Part shown: one piece after another, positions 17,261 to 24,891 of the stretch
Numbering within the stretch: position 1 is the stretch's first letter
Layout: each line of letters starts with the position of its first letter
From: Siphonobacter aquaeclarae
GTDB lineage: Bacteria > Bacteroidota > Bacteroidia > Cytophagales > Spirosomataceae
Reading direction: 5' to 3'
NCBI RefSeq assembly: GCF_900103285.1
Contig: NZ_FNGS01000005.1
Span: 368,579-432,578 of the forward strand
DNA length: 64,000 nt
Translations under genes and position numbers: made by a program
The notes under the pieces: model-generated
Database searches by the model: none
Seen by the model: only the letters and a program-made list of their open reading frames with translations
Told to the model about the DNA's origin: nothing

Positions 17261-17725
17261 ATGGATAGTCAAAAGAAAAGCGAACGGCTGGACGCCTTCA
17301 GAAAGGCCAGCCGGCAATACTCCGACACCTCGATTCTGATGCATGAAGCCATTGCACGGAAGGTCGGGTTGTCTGGCGCCGATCACAAGTATCTGGGATT
17401 GATCCTTCAACATACTGAACTGACAGCAGGGGACATCGCGAAACTGACAGGATTGACCACGGGAGCGGTGACCGGTCTGATCGATCGTCTGGAGAAGAAA
17501 AACCTGCTGGAGAGGCGGTTTACACAAGAGGACAGGAGGAAGGTAATCATCGTCCCGAACGTTGAAAACAGCATGAAGCTGCTGCAACCGATTTTCGCCG
17601 AACTGCAACGCCGGACAGCCGAACTGACCACTACTTTTTCGGAGACGGAACTGCAGGCGATTGAACGCTATTTCACCGGCGCCACGATCCTGATGAAGGA
17701 AATGACGAACGAGCTAAACCGTTGA
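17261..17725 (+). CDS. MarR-family transcriptional regulator
   Basis: 154 residues, usual MarR length. The winged helix-turn-helix is visible at ~45-115: HTELTAGDIAKLTGLTTGAVTGLIDRLEKKNLLERRFTQED is broken as helix LTAGDIAKLTGL, recognition helix TTGAVTGLIDRLEKKNL, and wing ERRFTQEDRRKVIIV. MarR dimers usually repress their own operon and respond to small phenolic or oxidising ligands. It is followed after 4 nt by a membrane protein gene, probably the controlled target, and preceded by a promoter with an overlapping palindrome, consistent with autorepression. Confidence 0.92.
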   Translation: MDSQKKSERLDAFRKASRQYSDTSILMHEAIARKVGLSGADHKYLGLILQHTELTAGDIAKLTGLTTGAVTGLIDRLEKKNLLERRFTQEDRRKVIIVPNVENSMKLLQPIFAELQRRTAELTTTFSETELQAIERYFTGATILMKEMTNELNR

Positions 17726-17729
17726 CCCT

Positions 17730-18245
17730 ATGATCAAAATGGAAGAAATGACGACTACATACCTGACCCGGGCGGAATTATGGCTCAGCATCACCACGTT
17801 GCTGTATTTTCTGATGAACGGTGCACAGATCTTTGAAACACTGGTGTTTGTGCCCAAATGGGCTGCCTCGCCGCAGAATTTTGCGTTGTTGCTGGACGGG
17901 AGGGGAGTCAGTCTCAAAACCTTCTGGATAATCTTCCATTCTGTCCATGAAGTCGCATTTATCCTGGCGATCGTCTTTTGCTGGAAACTCGATCCGGTAA
18001 GAAACGGGTTGCTGATTCTGTTTGCCGTCCACGTGGCCGTCCGGATCTGGACGCTGGCTTTTTTTGCTCCGAATATTATTGCCTTTCAGAAGATAGCGGA
18101 GACAGGCCCGTCGACGGTCGACCTCGTTAGCCGGACAGCCCGCTGGCAGCTCCTGAATTATGTACGGGTAGCGATTTTTATCGCCGTTTCGATAGGAATG
18201 ATCCCGTTATGTATTCGTGTTTTTGGTATGCGGATATCGGGATAA
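17730..18245 (+). CDS. Four-helix membrane protein co-transcribed with marR
   Basis: 171 residues with four hydrophobic segments (~20-40, ~72-92, ~96-118, ~140-165), matching the size and layout of DUF1772-like membrane proteins, though I cannot prove the family. No transporter or enzyme motif is seen. It starts 4 nt after the marR stop and is followed by a strong terminator, so marR and this gene make a two-gene unit. A role in efflux or stress response is inference from the MarR partner only. Confidence 0.7.
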   Translation: MIKMEEMTTTYLTRAELWLSITTLLYFLMNGAQIFETLVFVPKWAASPQNFALLLDGRGVSLKTFWIIFHSVHEVAFILAIVFCWKLDPVRNGLLILFAVHVAVRIWTLAFFAPNIIAFQKIAETGPSTVDLVSRTARWQLLNYVRVAIFIAVSIGMIPLCIRVFGMRISG

Positions 18246-18271
18246 AACTACGTAAAAGCCATGAAGACGGA

Positions 18272-18303
18272 GGGATGCAGCCATGTTGCTGCATCCCTTT
18301 TTT
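18272..18303 (+). terminator. Terminator of the marR unit
   Basis: GGGATGCAGC, loop CATGTT, GCTGCATCCC, then TTTTTT. Confidence 0.93.
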
Positions 18304-18415
18304 GCACTATGCTGCCCCGAGGCACAGCCGTGACACTTTTGTTATGATTCGGTGATACCCCGGGGATACTGTCTTTTTTGTTTTGCATCATTCCATCACG
18401 CAAAACACTGAAAAG

Positions 18416-19702
18416 ATGATACGATCATTGCTCGGGCTGACGGCCGCAGCCTTCCTTCTTTCGGCCTGCTCCAAGGACGACGACGTACAGCCGACTACCA
18501 AAACCTTAACCATCGAAAATGTACTGGACAGCAAGCCGCTGGTGGAGTCGGGGACGTTCATGGGTACCGGCACGCCACCGGTTATTCTGCCGGGACAGTC
18601 TGTCTCCTTTTCTTTTTCGGCTGCGAAAAACCAGCGGCTGACCTTCGCGACGATGTACGGATGGAGCAATGATCTGTTTTTTGCTCCGGAGAATCCGGGT
18701 ATCAAACTGTATGGTGACGACGGGGTGCCCGTGACGGGCGACGTCTCCACGCAAATCAAACTATGGGACAACGGCACACGGGTGAATGATACCCCGGGGG
18801 CGAAGCTGGTTCATCCCGGTACCGCCGAAGCCACTCTCCAGAACGTGAAAGAAGTAAACGGTATGGATGAGTATGGCCATGCGTTCCTGCCTGCTTCCCA
18901 GCTGATGAATGTATCGCTCAAGTATGAGGGGAATTCGACTTTTACCGTGACAATCAGCAACAAATCCGGAGGCACGGCCAACGAGACGCCGTTCAGTCCG
19001 GGTACCTGGGCGATCTCGTACGTTGCGGGTGGTAATTTGCTGTCGCCCGAACCGATTTATGCCAGCGGAAAAGCCACTTCGGAAGGTCTGACGCGTATCG
19101 CAGAGGCAGGGGATATTGCCCCGATGAGCGCCGCGCTGACGGCGCAAACGGGTATTTTTACACCGCTTTCGCCTGTTTTAGTCGTTGTATATCAGGGAAA
19201 TACAAATCCGTTTTACAAAACCGGTGAAAACGACAGGGGAGAAGGCCTGAAGGATCTGGCCCAAAAGGGAAATGCGGATATCCTGGCGGCCGCCCTGAAA
19301 GGGAAAAGCGGTGTCAAAAGCGTGTATGTCCTGAAGGAGCCGACCTCCACGGTATTGCTGCCGCGGATTGGGGGCGGAGCCGGAGGAAAAGTAGCGCAGA
19401 TGCTTTCGCTGGTACCGGGAGACCGGATCGCTATCGCCACCATGTATGGCTTTTCGAACGATTGGTTTTTCGCTACCAGTGGAAATGACATCGACGGAAG
19501 TGTAGTAGGAGATGTATCGAACTCTATAGCGCTTTATGACAATGGTACCGCGGTTGACCAGTTTCCCGGAGCGGGTGTCACGCAGGCTAACCTTGCCGGA
19601 ACGCCTTTAGCCGAAAGCAAAGCCATCGGGCCGGTACCCAATCCCAACAAATTCACGACGCTGCCGGCGATCGGAAGTATTGTGAAGGTGACATTGCAGT
19701 AG
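18416..19702 (+). CDS. Lipoprotein with two spondin-N-like domains
   Basis: 428 residues from ATG 18416; the leader ends in the lipobox LSAC, followed by Ser-Lys-Asp-Asp-Asp (acidic residues after Cys are common on Bacteroidota exported lipoproteins). The body contains two copies of a spondin-N-type beta domain: copy 1 (~40-190) has FATMYGWSNDLFFAPENPG and GDVSTQIKLWDNGT; copy 2 (~285-428) has IATMYGFSNDWFFA and GDVSNSIALYDNGT. Spondin-N domains are found in extracellular matrix proteins of animals and in secreted bacterial proteins; a role at the surface is likely but the ligand is unknown. It ends at a bidirectional terminator shared with chorismate mutase. Confidence 0.85.
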   Translation: MIRSLLGLTAAAFLLSACSKDDDVQPTTKTLTIENVLDSKPLVESGTFMGTGTPPVILPGQSVSFSFSAAKNQRLTFATMYGWSNDLFFAPENPGIKLYGDDGVPVTGDVSTQIKLWDNGTRVNDTPGAKLVHPGTAEATLQNVKEVNGMDEYGHAFLPASQLMNVSLKYEGNSTFTVTISNKSGGTANETPFSPGTWAISYVAGGNLLSPEPIYASGKATSEGLTRIAEAGDIAPMSAALTAQTGIFTPLSPVLVVVYQGNTNPFYKTGENDRGEGLKDLAQKGNADILAAALKGKSGVKSVYVLKEPTSTVLLPRIGGGAGGKVAQMLSLVPGDRIAIATMYGFSNDWFFATSGNDIDGSVVGDVSNSIALYDNGTAVDQFPGAGVTQANLAGTPLAESKAIGPVPNPNKFTTLPAIGSIVKVTLQ

Positions 19703-19721
19703 AGTACTTAACTGACTATCA

Positions 19722-19768
19722 GCGTGTTTTTGGCAGTAGCTTTTGCGAAGCTTCTGTCAAAAACACGC
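19722..19768. terminator. Bidirectional terminator between spondin-like and chorismate mutase genes
   Basis: GCGTGTTTTTGGCAG (19722-19736) and CTGTCAAAAACACGC (19754-19768) pair with one G-T; the internal T/A runs can serve either strand. It sits between two convergent stops. Confidence 0.75.
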
Positions 19769-19773
19769 CGTCG

Positions 19774-20088
19774 TTAGCGGGCAGGAGGTTGCTGCCAATG
19801 GCTTAATTCTTCCTCGATGAAGTAAGAAACCAGGTTCCGGTAGAGCTCTTGGATAACCTTCGGGTTAAGACCTTGGTCCTGAGCCCATTGTCCGCGCTGA
19901 ACCAGCATCGCTTCGAAGCGCTCGGGTGCGCGGACCGCCTGTTCGTCGGTTTTGAATCTGGCGGCTGCCTTGACGTATTCGAATCTTCGTGCCCATAAGG
20001 TAATTACTTCATGATCAAGGGCATCGATAGCTTGCCGGATTTCGTCCATGTTGCGGCAGGCATCGGGTGTCTGGACTGGAGTGTGCAT
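19774..20088 (-). CDS. Chorismate mutase type II / isochorismate lyase-like protein
   Basis: 104 residues, one AroQ-type all-helical domain. The first helix DEIRQAIDALDHEVITLWARRFEYVKAAARFK carries the conserved IR..ID.lD.eii.Ll..R..yv..aa.fK pattern; the middle RAPERFEAMLVQRGQWAQ and the final helix LYRNLVSYFIEEEL complete it. Such stand-alone domains act as chorismate mutase or, in the PchB branch, isochorismate-pyruvate lyase; the length and layout are closest to PchB but the reaction cannot be settled. No siderophore or aromatic pathway genes are adjacent. Its promoter lies in the repeat-rich gap to the right. Confidence 0.85.
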   Translation of the reverse strand: MHTPVQTPDACRNMDEIRQAIDALDHEVITLWARRFEYVKAAARFKTDEQAVRAPERFEAMLVQRGQWAQDQGLNPKVIQELYRNLVSYFIEEELSHWQQPPAR

Positions 20089-20292
20089 GGTAATAGGTAT
20101 CTGCAGAGCTACCGGTTTCCGGCGGGCAGATGAGCCGGCAATAATAACAGACAGAATAGTGTCCGCGGCGACAGGAGCAGGAGTATTTTTTTTATTGCCA
20201 GGTGAATATCATTTGAAGACCTCATCCATGAAAAGGAGCAATACTCCATTTAGGAATCGTTAACGAATTGTCATCGCTGCAGGGGCCATTCC

Positions 20293-20315
20293 TTATATTA
20301 TTTAACATAATATAA
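20293..20315. repeat. AT-only perfect palindrome
   Basis: TTATATTAT (20293-20301) and ATAATATAA (20307-20315) are exact inverse copies around TTAAC. It lies 3 nt upstream of the small ATG frame at 20319 and could be an operator or a weak hairpin. Confidence 0.6.
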
Positions 20316-20318
20316 ATT

Positions 20319-20471
20319 ATGAAACAAATAGCGATCACGTTTGAACAGGCAAAAAGGATCGATCTGTGGGCCGTTTTGCGGGAAATCGATTTTGGGAGTT
20401 TTCAGTTTGCGGTTTTCAGTTTTCTGTTGGGTGTGCTCCTGTTTCTTGCGACGGTCATAGCCGGTGGTTGA
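20319..20471 (+). CDS. Doubtful 50-codon frame running into repeat DNA
   Basis: ATG 20319 to TGA 20469-20471 encodes MKQIAITFEQAKRIDLWAV and then a hydrophobic tail (FQFAVFSFLLGVLLFLATVI). The first ~25 residues look gene-like, but the tail is translated from a GAAAACTG-type tract and a REP-like palindrome, so this may be the stump of a gene truncated by repeat insertion, or chance. No homologue recognised. Confidence 0.25.
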   Translation: MKQIAITFEQAKRIDLWAVLREIDFGSFQFAVFSFLLGVLLFLATVIAGG

Positions 20472-20600
20472 GCTCCGCCGAAACCAGCGTGGCGAGTTTG
20501 TTGATGAACAAGATTTCAAGAGCAACTTTTCAATAACTGATCTTTTGAATCCCTGATGTTTCCGCCACGCTGGTTTCGACGTAGCTCAACCACCGGCTAT
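20457..20600. repeat. Inverted pair of REP-like palindromic repeats
   Basis: 20457-20494 and 20563-20600 are inverse copies matching at 36 of 38 positions, separated by 68 bp. The core reads GGTGGTTGAGC, 6-8 nt, GAAACCAGCGTGGCG. Single copies and other pairs occur at 22616-22712, 23844-24092 and 27194-27331. Confidence 0.85.
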
Positions 20601-20729
20601 CGCGCATTTCAGGGCATTCCGTTGCACTGTTATGGTTTTAACAAAACTCGTTCGCCCTTCAAAACAGAAAACCGAAAACGATAAACCGAAAACCATATCT
20701 ACTTAAACGCGAAATTTTTCCAGTTACTA

Positions 20730-20769
20730 TTGTGTAGTCAAATGACTTCGCATATATTTGTAGTCAAAT
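20730..20769 (+). promoter_or_regulatory. arsR-unit promoter with operator-like repeats
   Basis: TTG (20730-20732), 20-bp spacer, TATATTTG (20753-20760). TGTAGTCAAAT occurs twice (20733-20743 and 20759-20769), one copy just after the -33 box and one at the end of the -7 box; the first contains the palindrome AGTCA-aa-TGACT (20736-20747). This fits repression by the ArsR protein encoded just downstream. Confidence 0.65.
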
Positions 20770-20778
20770 AGCTACATA

Positions 20779-21114
20779 ATGAATCTGAGACGAGATGTTT
20801 TCCAGGCCATCGCCGATCCGACCAGACGGGCCATTCTGTTGCTGGTTGCTTCCCAGGCCATGACTGCCGGCGCTATTGCCGCCAATTTCGACACCGCCCG
20901 GCCGACGGTTTCCAAACACCTGCAAATCCTCACCGAGTGTGAGCTACTGCGCCAGGAAGCCAGCGGACGGGAAATGATCTATCACCTTAATCCCATGAAA
21001 ATGAAGGAAATAGCAGATTTTCTAGAGCCCTTCCGCCTCATGTGGGAAGCCCGTTTCGATAAACTCGAAGCCGTAATGAAAGCCTATCAGGCACAAAACG
21101 AACAAAAATCATGA
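20779..21114 (+). CDS. ArsR-family winged-helix regulator
   Basis: 111 residues. The ArsR HTH is clear: [16 protein letters not shown] (helix 1-2), [25 protein letters not shown] (helices 3-4, recognition helix [13 protein letters not shown]) and wing [17 protein letters not shown]. No metal-binding ELCVCD-type Cys pair is present, so it is a non-metal ArsR of the kind paired with AHSA1 proteins. Its ATG follows the promoter by 18 nt. The last 4 nt overlap the next start (ATGA), showing translational coupling with the SRPBCC gene. Confidence 0.92.
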   Translation: MNLRRDVFQAIADPTRRAILLLVASQAMTAGAIAANFDTARPTVSKHLQILTECELLRQEASGREMIYHLNPMKMKEIADFLEPFRLMWEARFDKLEAVMKAYQAQNEQKS

Positions 21115-21578
21115 CACAAAAAACCACCGTCGAGGCTGCTGAGGGCCAGCACGATCTCTTCATCAACCGGGAGTTTGACCTGCCCCTGTCGCTGCTTTTC
21201 AAAGCCTATTCAGAGCCCGCCCTGCTCGAACAATGGATGAGTACCAACGTCCGCAAGCTTGAAAACAAAGCGCACGGCAGCTGGCGCTTTGAAACGACTG
21301 ACCCTCAGGGGAATATCGTCTTCAGTGCACACGGTACCATTCATACATTCCTGCCGGATCAGAAAATCATCCGGACGTTTGAGATGGACAATGCCCCGTT
21401 TGGTGTTCAGCTGGAAATTCTGGAATTTGAAGCGGTGACAGACCGGACGAGCCGGCTCCGCATGCATACGGTCTATGAAACCGTCGCCCTGCGGGACCAG
21501 ATGCTGAAGCTCCCCTTTCGCCAGGGACTCAACATGGCGCACAACCGTTTACAGGAAATCGTCTCTCAACTCGCCTGA
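21111..21578 (+). CDS. SRPBCC / AHSA1-like domain protein
   Basis: 155 residues, one START-like ligand-binding fold: [26 protein letters not shown] (first strand and helix with the hallmark W), [23 protein letters not shown] (sheet), and the long C-terminal helix [24 protein letters not shown]. Usually found with ArsR regulators; may bind a hydrophobic small molecule, but no enzymatic role is proved. ATG overlaps the arsR stop by 4 nt. Confidence 0.88.
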   Translation: MTQKTTVEAAEGQHDLFINREFDLPLSLLFKAYSEPALLEQWMSTNVRKLENKAHGSWRFETTDPQGNIVFSAHGTIHTFLPDQKIIRTFEMDNAPFGVQLEILEFEAVTDRTSRLRMHTVYETVALRDQMLKLPFRQGLNMAHNRLQEIVSQLA

Positions 21579-21581
21579 GCC

Positions 21582-21965
21582 ATGTCAAAACGAAACAAAA
21601 TTATTTATTGGATTTCGACCGGCTGGCTGGCGCTGGGAATGGTCTCGACGGGCGGCGTGCAGCTGCTGGGTGTGAAAGAAGAAGTCGATTTTGTCGTCAA
21701 ACTGGGGTACCCACCCTATTTTCTGCCCTTGCTGGGCGTTTGGAAGATTCTGGGGGCGGTTGCCATTCTGGTACCCCGCTTCCCGCTGGTGAAAGAATGG
21801 GCCTACGCCGGCTTCTTCTTTTCGATGAGCGGCGCGATTTATTCGCATATTGCTTTCGGAAATCCGGTGAAGGAGATCTTCCCTTCGCTACTGTTGCTGA
21901 CGCTGACGATTGTGTCGTGGTATTTCCGCCCGACCGACCGGAAGCTGATATCCTCAACCTATTGA
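21582..21965 (+). CDS. DoxX-like family membrane protein
   Basis: 127 residues, four hydrophobic segments (~10-30, ~45-62, ~70-88, ~96-113). The pattern KLGYPPYFLPLLGVWKILGAVAILVP and EWAYAGFFFSMSGAIYSHI is typical of DoxX-like (DoxX_2) proteins, thought to act in redox or thiosulfate-related membrane reactions in some organisms, though the small bacterial members are uncharacterised. It lies 3 nt after the SRPBCC stop, third gene of the arsR unit. Confidence 0.85.
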   Translation: MSKRNKIIYWISTGWLALGMVSTGGVQLLGVKEEVDFVVKLGYPPYFLPLLGVWKILGAVAILVPRFPLVKEWAYAGFFFSMSGAIYSHIAFGNPVKEIFPSLLLLTLTIVSWYFRPTDRKLISSTY

Positions 21966-21972
21966 TACACAC

Positions 21973-22554
21973 ATGAATCCGAAGACCGAGTTCTATTTCG
22001 TCGGCACCGAAAAGTGGGAAAAGGAAGTCAGGCAATTGCGTAAAATCATCCTGGATTGCGGGCTGGACGAAGCGCCGAAATGGGGTGTCGCCTGCTACAT
22101 GTACCAGCAGAAAAACGTGGTATTGATCCACGATTTCAAGGACTATTGTGCCATTCTTTTTCCGAAAGGCGCGCTGTTAGCGGATCCGGAAGGACTGCTT
22201 ATTCAACAGACTGAAAACGTACAGGCGGCACGGCAGATGCGCTTCACCAGTTTGAAGCAAATCATCGATCTTGAGGCTACGATCAAAGCCTATGTATATG
22301 AGGCGATTGAAGTGGAACGGGCCGGTTTGAAAGTCGAAATGAAAACGACGGCCGATTTCCACGTGGCCGAAGAATTTCAGCAGAAACTCGATGCCTCTCC
22401 GCAACTGAAAGCCGCTTTTGAATCGCTTACGCCCGGTCGGCAAAAGGGATATCTGCTCTACTTCGGTGCGGCAAAACAGGCGAAAACCCGCGAGGCCCGC
22501 GTCGAAAAATACATCCCGCAAATATTGGATGGGAAAGGTCTGGAGGACGAGTGA
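21973..22554 (+). CDS. YdeI/OmdA-associated DUF1801 protein
   Basis: 193 residues. The N-terminal half is a DUF1801 domain (W-x-x-E-V-x-x-L-R-x-I-I, PKWGVACYMYQQKNVVLI, YCAILFPKGALL), the C-terminal half is the bacteriocin-protection YdeI/OmdA-like tail (FQQKLDASPQLKAAFESLTPGRQKGYLLYFGAAKQAKTREARV, quoted in two parts: FQQKLDASPQLKAAFESLTP and GRQKGYLLYFGAAKQAKT). Function is poorly defined; iron transport and stress resistance have been suggested for relatives. It follows DoxX by 7 nt and ends the first arsR transcription block before a repeat-filled gap. Confidence 0.88.
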   Translation: MNPKTEFYFVGTEKWEKEVRQLRKIILDCGLDEAPKWGVACYMYQQKNVVLIHDFKDYCAILFPKGALLADPEGLLIQQTENVQAARQMRFTSLKQIIDLEATIKAYVYEAIEVERAGLKVEMKTTADFHVAEEFQQKLDASPQLKAAFESLTPGRQKGYLLYFGAAKQAKTREARVEKYIPQILDGKGLEDE

Positions 22555-22714
22555 GTTTTCGGTTTTCAGTTTTTTGTTTTCAGTTATGAAGGCTGCCGAC
22601 GTTTCCCTCCCCTGGGGTGGTTGAGCTACGTCGAAACCACCCGACGCGCCAATTCCTGAACTTATATCAACCATTCGACCCGCCACGCTGGTTTCGACGT
22701 AGCTCAACCATCGG
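22553..22714. repeat. Low-complexity tract plus inverted pair of REP-like palindromes
   Basis: 22553-22586 is a TTTTCGG/TTTTCAG tract. 22616-22650 (GGTGGTTGAGCTACGTCG, then AAACCACC) and 22681-22712 (CGCCACGCTGG, TTTCGACGTAGC, TCAACCA) are inverse copies of the REP-like unit also found at 20457. They sit between the YdeI-like and AHSA1 genes. Confidence 0.8.
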
Positions 22715-22758
22715 GCACTGCCCAACTCTAAGCTTCCAACTCTAAACCACTGATTCTC

Positions 22759-23205
22759 ATGTCATCTTCCAACCGCGAAATCACCATTACCGCTTTTCTG
22801 CCTGCGCCGATTGAGGTTGTATGGCGGGTATGGACTGAGCCACAGCACATTGCAAACTGGTGGGGACCGAATGGCTTCACCAACGAGATTCACCAGATGG
22901 ACGTAGAACCCGGCGGCGTCTGGCGATTGACCATGAAAGGTCCGGACGGAAAGACATATCCGAACAAGAGTATCTTCCAGGAAATAGAACCGTATCAAAA
23001 GATTGTCCTGCAGCACTATAATCCGAATTACCTGGCGACGATTGTCTTCGAACCGAGAGAGCAGGAAACCCTGCTGGAGTGGACGATGACGTTCGAAACA
23101 GCCGAATTATTCGAGACCGTCGTACGCGTATTCCGGGCCGACCAGGGGCTTCAGCAAAACGTGGAAAAACTACAGGCGTATCTGCTTCAGCTTCAGGGAA
23201 AATAA
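22759..23205 (+). CDS. SRPBCC / AHSA1 family protein
   Basis: 148 residues, START-like fold: ITAFLPAPIEVVWRVWTEPQHIANWWGPNGFTNEI (the AHSA1 signature with paired W before GP), WRLTMKGPDGKTYPN, and the closing helix TVVRVFRADQGLQQNVEKLQAYL. Distinct from the copy at 21111 (clearly different sequence), so paralogue rather than duplicate. No regulator is attached directly; it precedes a DUF4256 gene by 13 nt and may share its message. Confidence 0.9.
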   Translation: MSSSNREITITAFLPAPIEVVWRVWTEPQHIANWWGPNGFTNEIHQMDVEPGGVWRLTMKGPDGKTYPNKSIFQEIEPYQKIVLQHYNPNYLATIVFEPREQETLLEWTMTFETAELFETVVRVFRADQGLQQNVEKLQAYLLQLQGK

Positions 23206-23218
23206 GACGCTGTCAGCC

Positions 23219-23776
23219 ATGAAAAAACACCTCACTTCCGAAGAAAAGAATACCCTTCTGCAACTCCTCAAAACCCGCTTTGAAAAGCACAAACACCGGC
23301 ACCCGGATATAGCCTGGCCGGATGTTCAGGCCCGGTTGGAAGCGCGTCCGGACAAGCTATGGTCCCTTCAGCAAATGGAGGAAACACAAGGCGAACCGGA
23401 CGTGATTGGCCGGGATGAAAAATCAGGCGAATACCTCTTTGTTGATTGTTCAGCCGAAACGCCCAAAGGTCGCCGCAACGTGTGCTACGACCGCGAAGCA
23501 CTCGATTCCCGGAAGGAACACAAGCCGCACGACAGCGCCGTTGATATCGCTGCTGCAATGGGTATTGAATTACTCGACGAAGCCCAATACCGTCGCCTTC
23601 AGGAGCTTGGCAAATTCGATACCAAAACATCCAGTTGGATCGTCACCCCGCCCGCCATCCGTCAGCACGGTGGTGCGCTCTTTGGCGACCGCCGCTACGA
23701 ACACGTTTTTGTGTATCACAACGGCGCGCAGTCGTATTACAGCTCGCGGGGGTTTCGGGGGCTTTTGAGAGTCTGA
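23219..23776 (+). CDS. DUF4256 domain protein
   Basis: 185 residues, one DUF4256 domain. Typical features: N-terminal EEKNTLLQLLKTRFEKH, then LWSLQQMEETQGEPDVIG, YLFVDCSAETPKGRRNVCYD and GIELLDEAQYRRLQELGKFD, with the C-terminal SYYSSRGFRGLLRV. It is a soluble protein without known activity, found widely in bacteria, often near AHSA1 or DoxX genes. Start ATG 23219 is 13 nt after the AHSA1 stop. The 3' end runs directly into repeat DNA. Confidence 0.85.
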   Translation: MKKHLTSEEKNTLLQLLKTRFEKHKHRHPDIAWPDVQARLEARPDKLWSLQQMEETQGEPDVIGRDEKSGEYLFVDCSAETPKGRRNVCYDREALDSRKEHKPHDSAVDIAAAMGIELLDEAQYRRLQELGKFDTKTSSWIVTPPAIRQHGGALFGDRRYEHVFVYHNGAQSYYSSRGFRGLLRV

Positions 23777-23778
23777 AT

Positions 23779-24149
23779 AGGGTTTTCGGTTTACAGTCTA
23801 CGGTTTTCAGTTTGCCATCCAAACCGTTACCTCCTGCGGCCATAGCCGGTGGTTGAGCTACGTCGAAACCAGCGTGGCGAGTCGATTGGCAGACAAAAGA
23901 TCAGCAACCGTCTTCCCAACAGAAAACAGTAAACCGCCTTCACAATTCCATCTTCAGTTTGCCGTCCAAACCATTACCTCTACGGCCATAGCCGGTGGTT
24001 GAGCTACGTCGAAACCAGCGTGGCGAGTCGATTGGCAGACAAAAGATCAGCAACCGGATTTGTCGGGTGGTTTCGACGTAGCTCAATCACCCCGAGGGGA
24101 AGACGGTCGCCTTCCCAACTGAAAACAGAAAACCGAAGACTGAAAACTG
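23779..24149. repeat. Tandem-duplicated repeat block with REP-like palindromes
   Basis: About 105 bp (23806-23910) recur at 23953-24056 with a period of 146-147 bp and few changes; each copy holds a REP-like unit (GGTGGTTGAGCTACGTCG, then AAACCAGCGTGGCG). A third, inverted copy lies at 24066-24092. GCCTTCACAATTCCATCTTC at 23937-23956 repeats the 3' region of the GNAT gene (24149-24168). GAAAACTG-type tracts occur at both ends. Confidence 0.8.
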
Positions 24150-24152
24150 CCT

Positions 24153-24662
24153 TCACAATTCCATCTTCATCAAAATATCCGTCTGCTCATCGTCCCCGAG
24201 CTTAAATACGTGGGAATCAAAGGGTACCAGGCCCATACGTTGGTAAAAGCGGTATGCCTTCGGGTTTTCTTCCCAGACGCCGAGCCAGAGGTACGGAGCG
24301 TTCAGCTCCCTGGCTACTTCCACGGCCTTTTCAAACAGGACGACGCCGAGCTGCCGCCCCTGGTGTTCCTTCCGGATATAGATACGCTCGAGCTCCACGG
24401 CTCGGGGATCCTGCGGCTCGGTTTGAGATGCGCCGGTATTGAGTTTCAGGTATCCGAGGATTTCGTCTCCTTCCGAAACAAAATAAAAGAATGAATTCGG
24501 GTCGGTTAGTTCGCGGTGCAGTTGCCCGTCGTTGAACTTTTCTTCCAGGTACCGCTCCATGTTTTCGGGGGTATTGAGGGCGGCGTAGGTATCGGCAAAG
24601 GTTTCGGAGGCGAGCAACTGAAGCGTTTTCAGGTCGCCCGGGGTGACTTGGGTAAGGATCAT
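24153..24662 (-). CDS. GNAT-family N-acetyltransferase, PaiA-like
   Basis: 169 residues. Motifs: FADTYAALNTPENMERYLEEKF (acceptor helices typical of PaiA-type polyamine acetyltransferases), ILGYLKLNTG, ELERIYIRKEHQGRQLGVVLF (motif A, with QGRQLG), and WLGVWEENPKAYRFYQRMGL (motif B). PaiA relatives acetylate spermidine/spermine; substrate here is inference. The 3' end abuts repeat DNA, and 20 bp overlapping its last codons are copied at 23937-23956. Confidence 0.88.
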   Translation of the reverse strand: MILTQVTPGDLKTLQLLASETFADTYAALNTPENMERYLEEKFNDGQLHRELTDPNSFFYFVSEGDEILGYLKLNTGASQTEPQDPRAVELERIYIRKEHQGRQLGVVLFEKAVEVARELNAPYLWLGVWEENPKAYRFYQRMGLVPFDSHVFKLGDDEQTDILMKMEL

Positions 24663-24891
24663 TGGTTTGTCATGGCTTGAAGAACCGCAATGTAATATAG
24701 GATAATCTAACTAGCAATGGTTAAGTACTCTCCCATGCAGCGAGGTATGAAAATGAAATAGAGAACAGAGAGCAGTGTCCGGAATGACTTGATCGTCAAC
24801 GTATCTGCGGGACCGGTTGAGCGCCGATGAGAAAGTGGTACCCTGACTTCTTAAAAAAATGTCTATTTTGGAGTCGATCCTCTCTATCACC

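Larger units (their letters stand above)
20089..20778. other. 690-bp repeat-rich intergenic region
   Basis: Holds the chorismate mutase upstream region, an AT palindrome (20293), a doubtful 50-codon frame (20319), low-complexity tracts (20398, 20660), an inverted pair of REP-like palindromes (20457-20600) and the arsR promoter. No secure gene. Confidence 0.7.

Noticed and set aside
20298..20525. Short frames translated from the repeats (20298-20525, 22418-22624, 23999-24205)
   Set aside because: Their products are translations of GAAAACTG tracts and REP-like palindromes and differ by copy.
15720..24149. Could the repeated tracts be a CRISPR array?
   Set aside because: Units are short, irregular, in both orientations, without constant spacers, and no cas genes are near.
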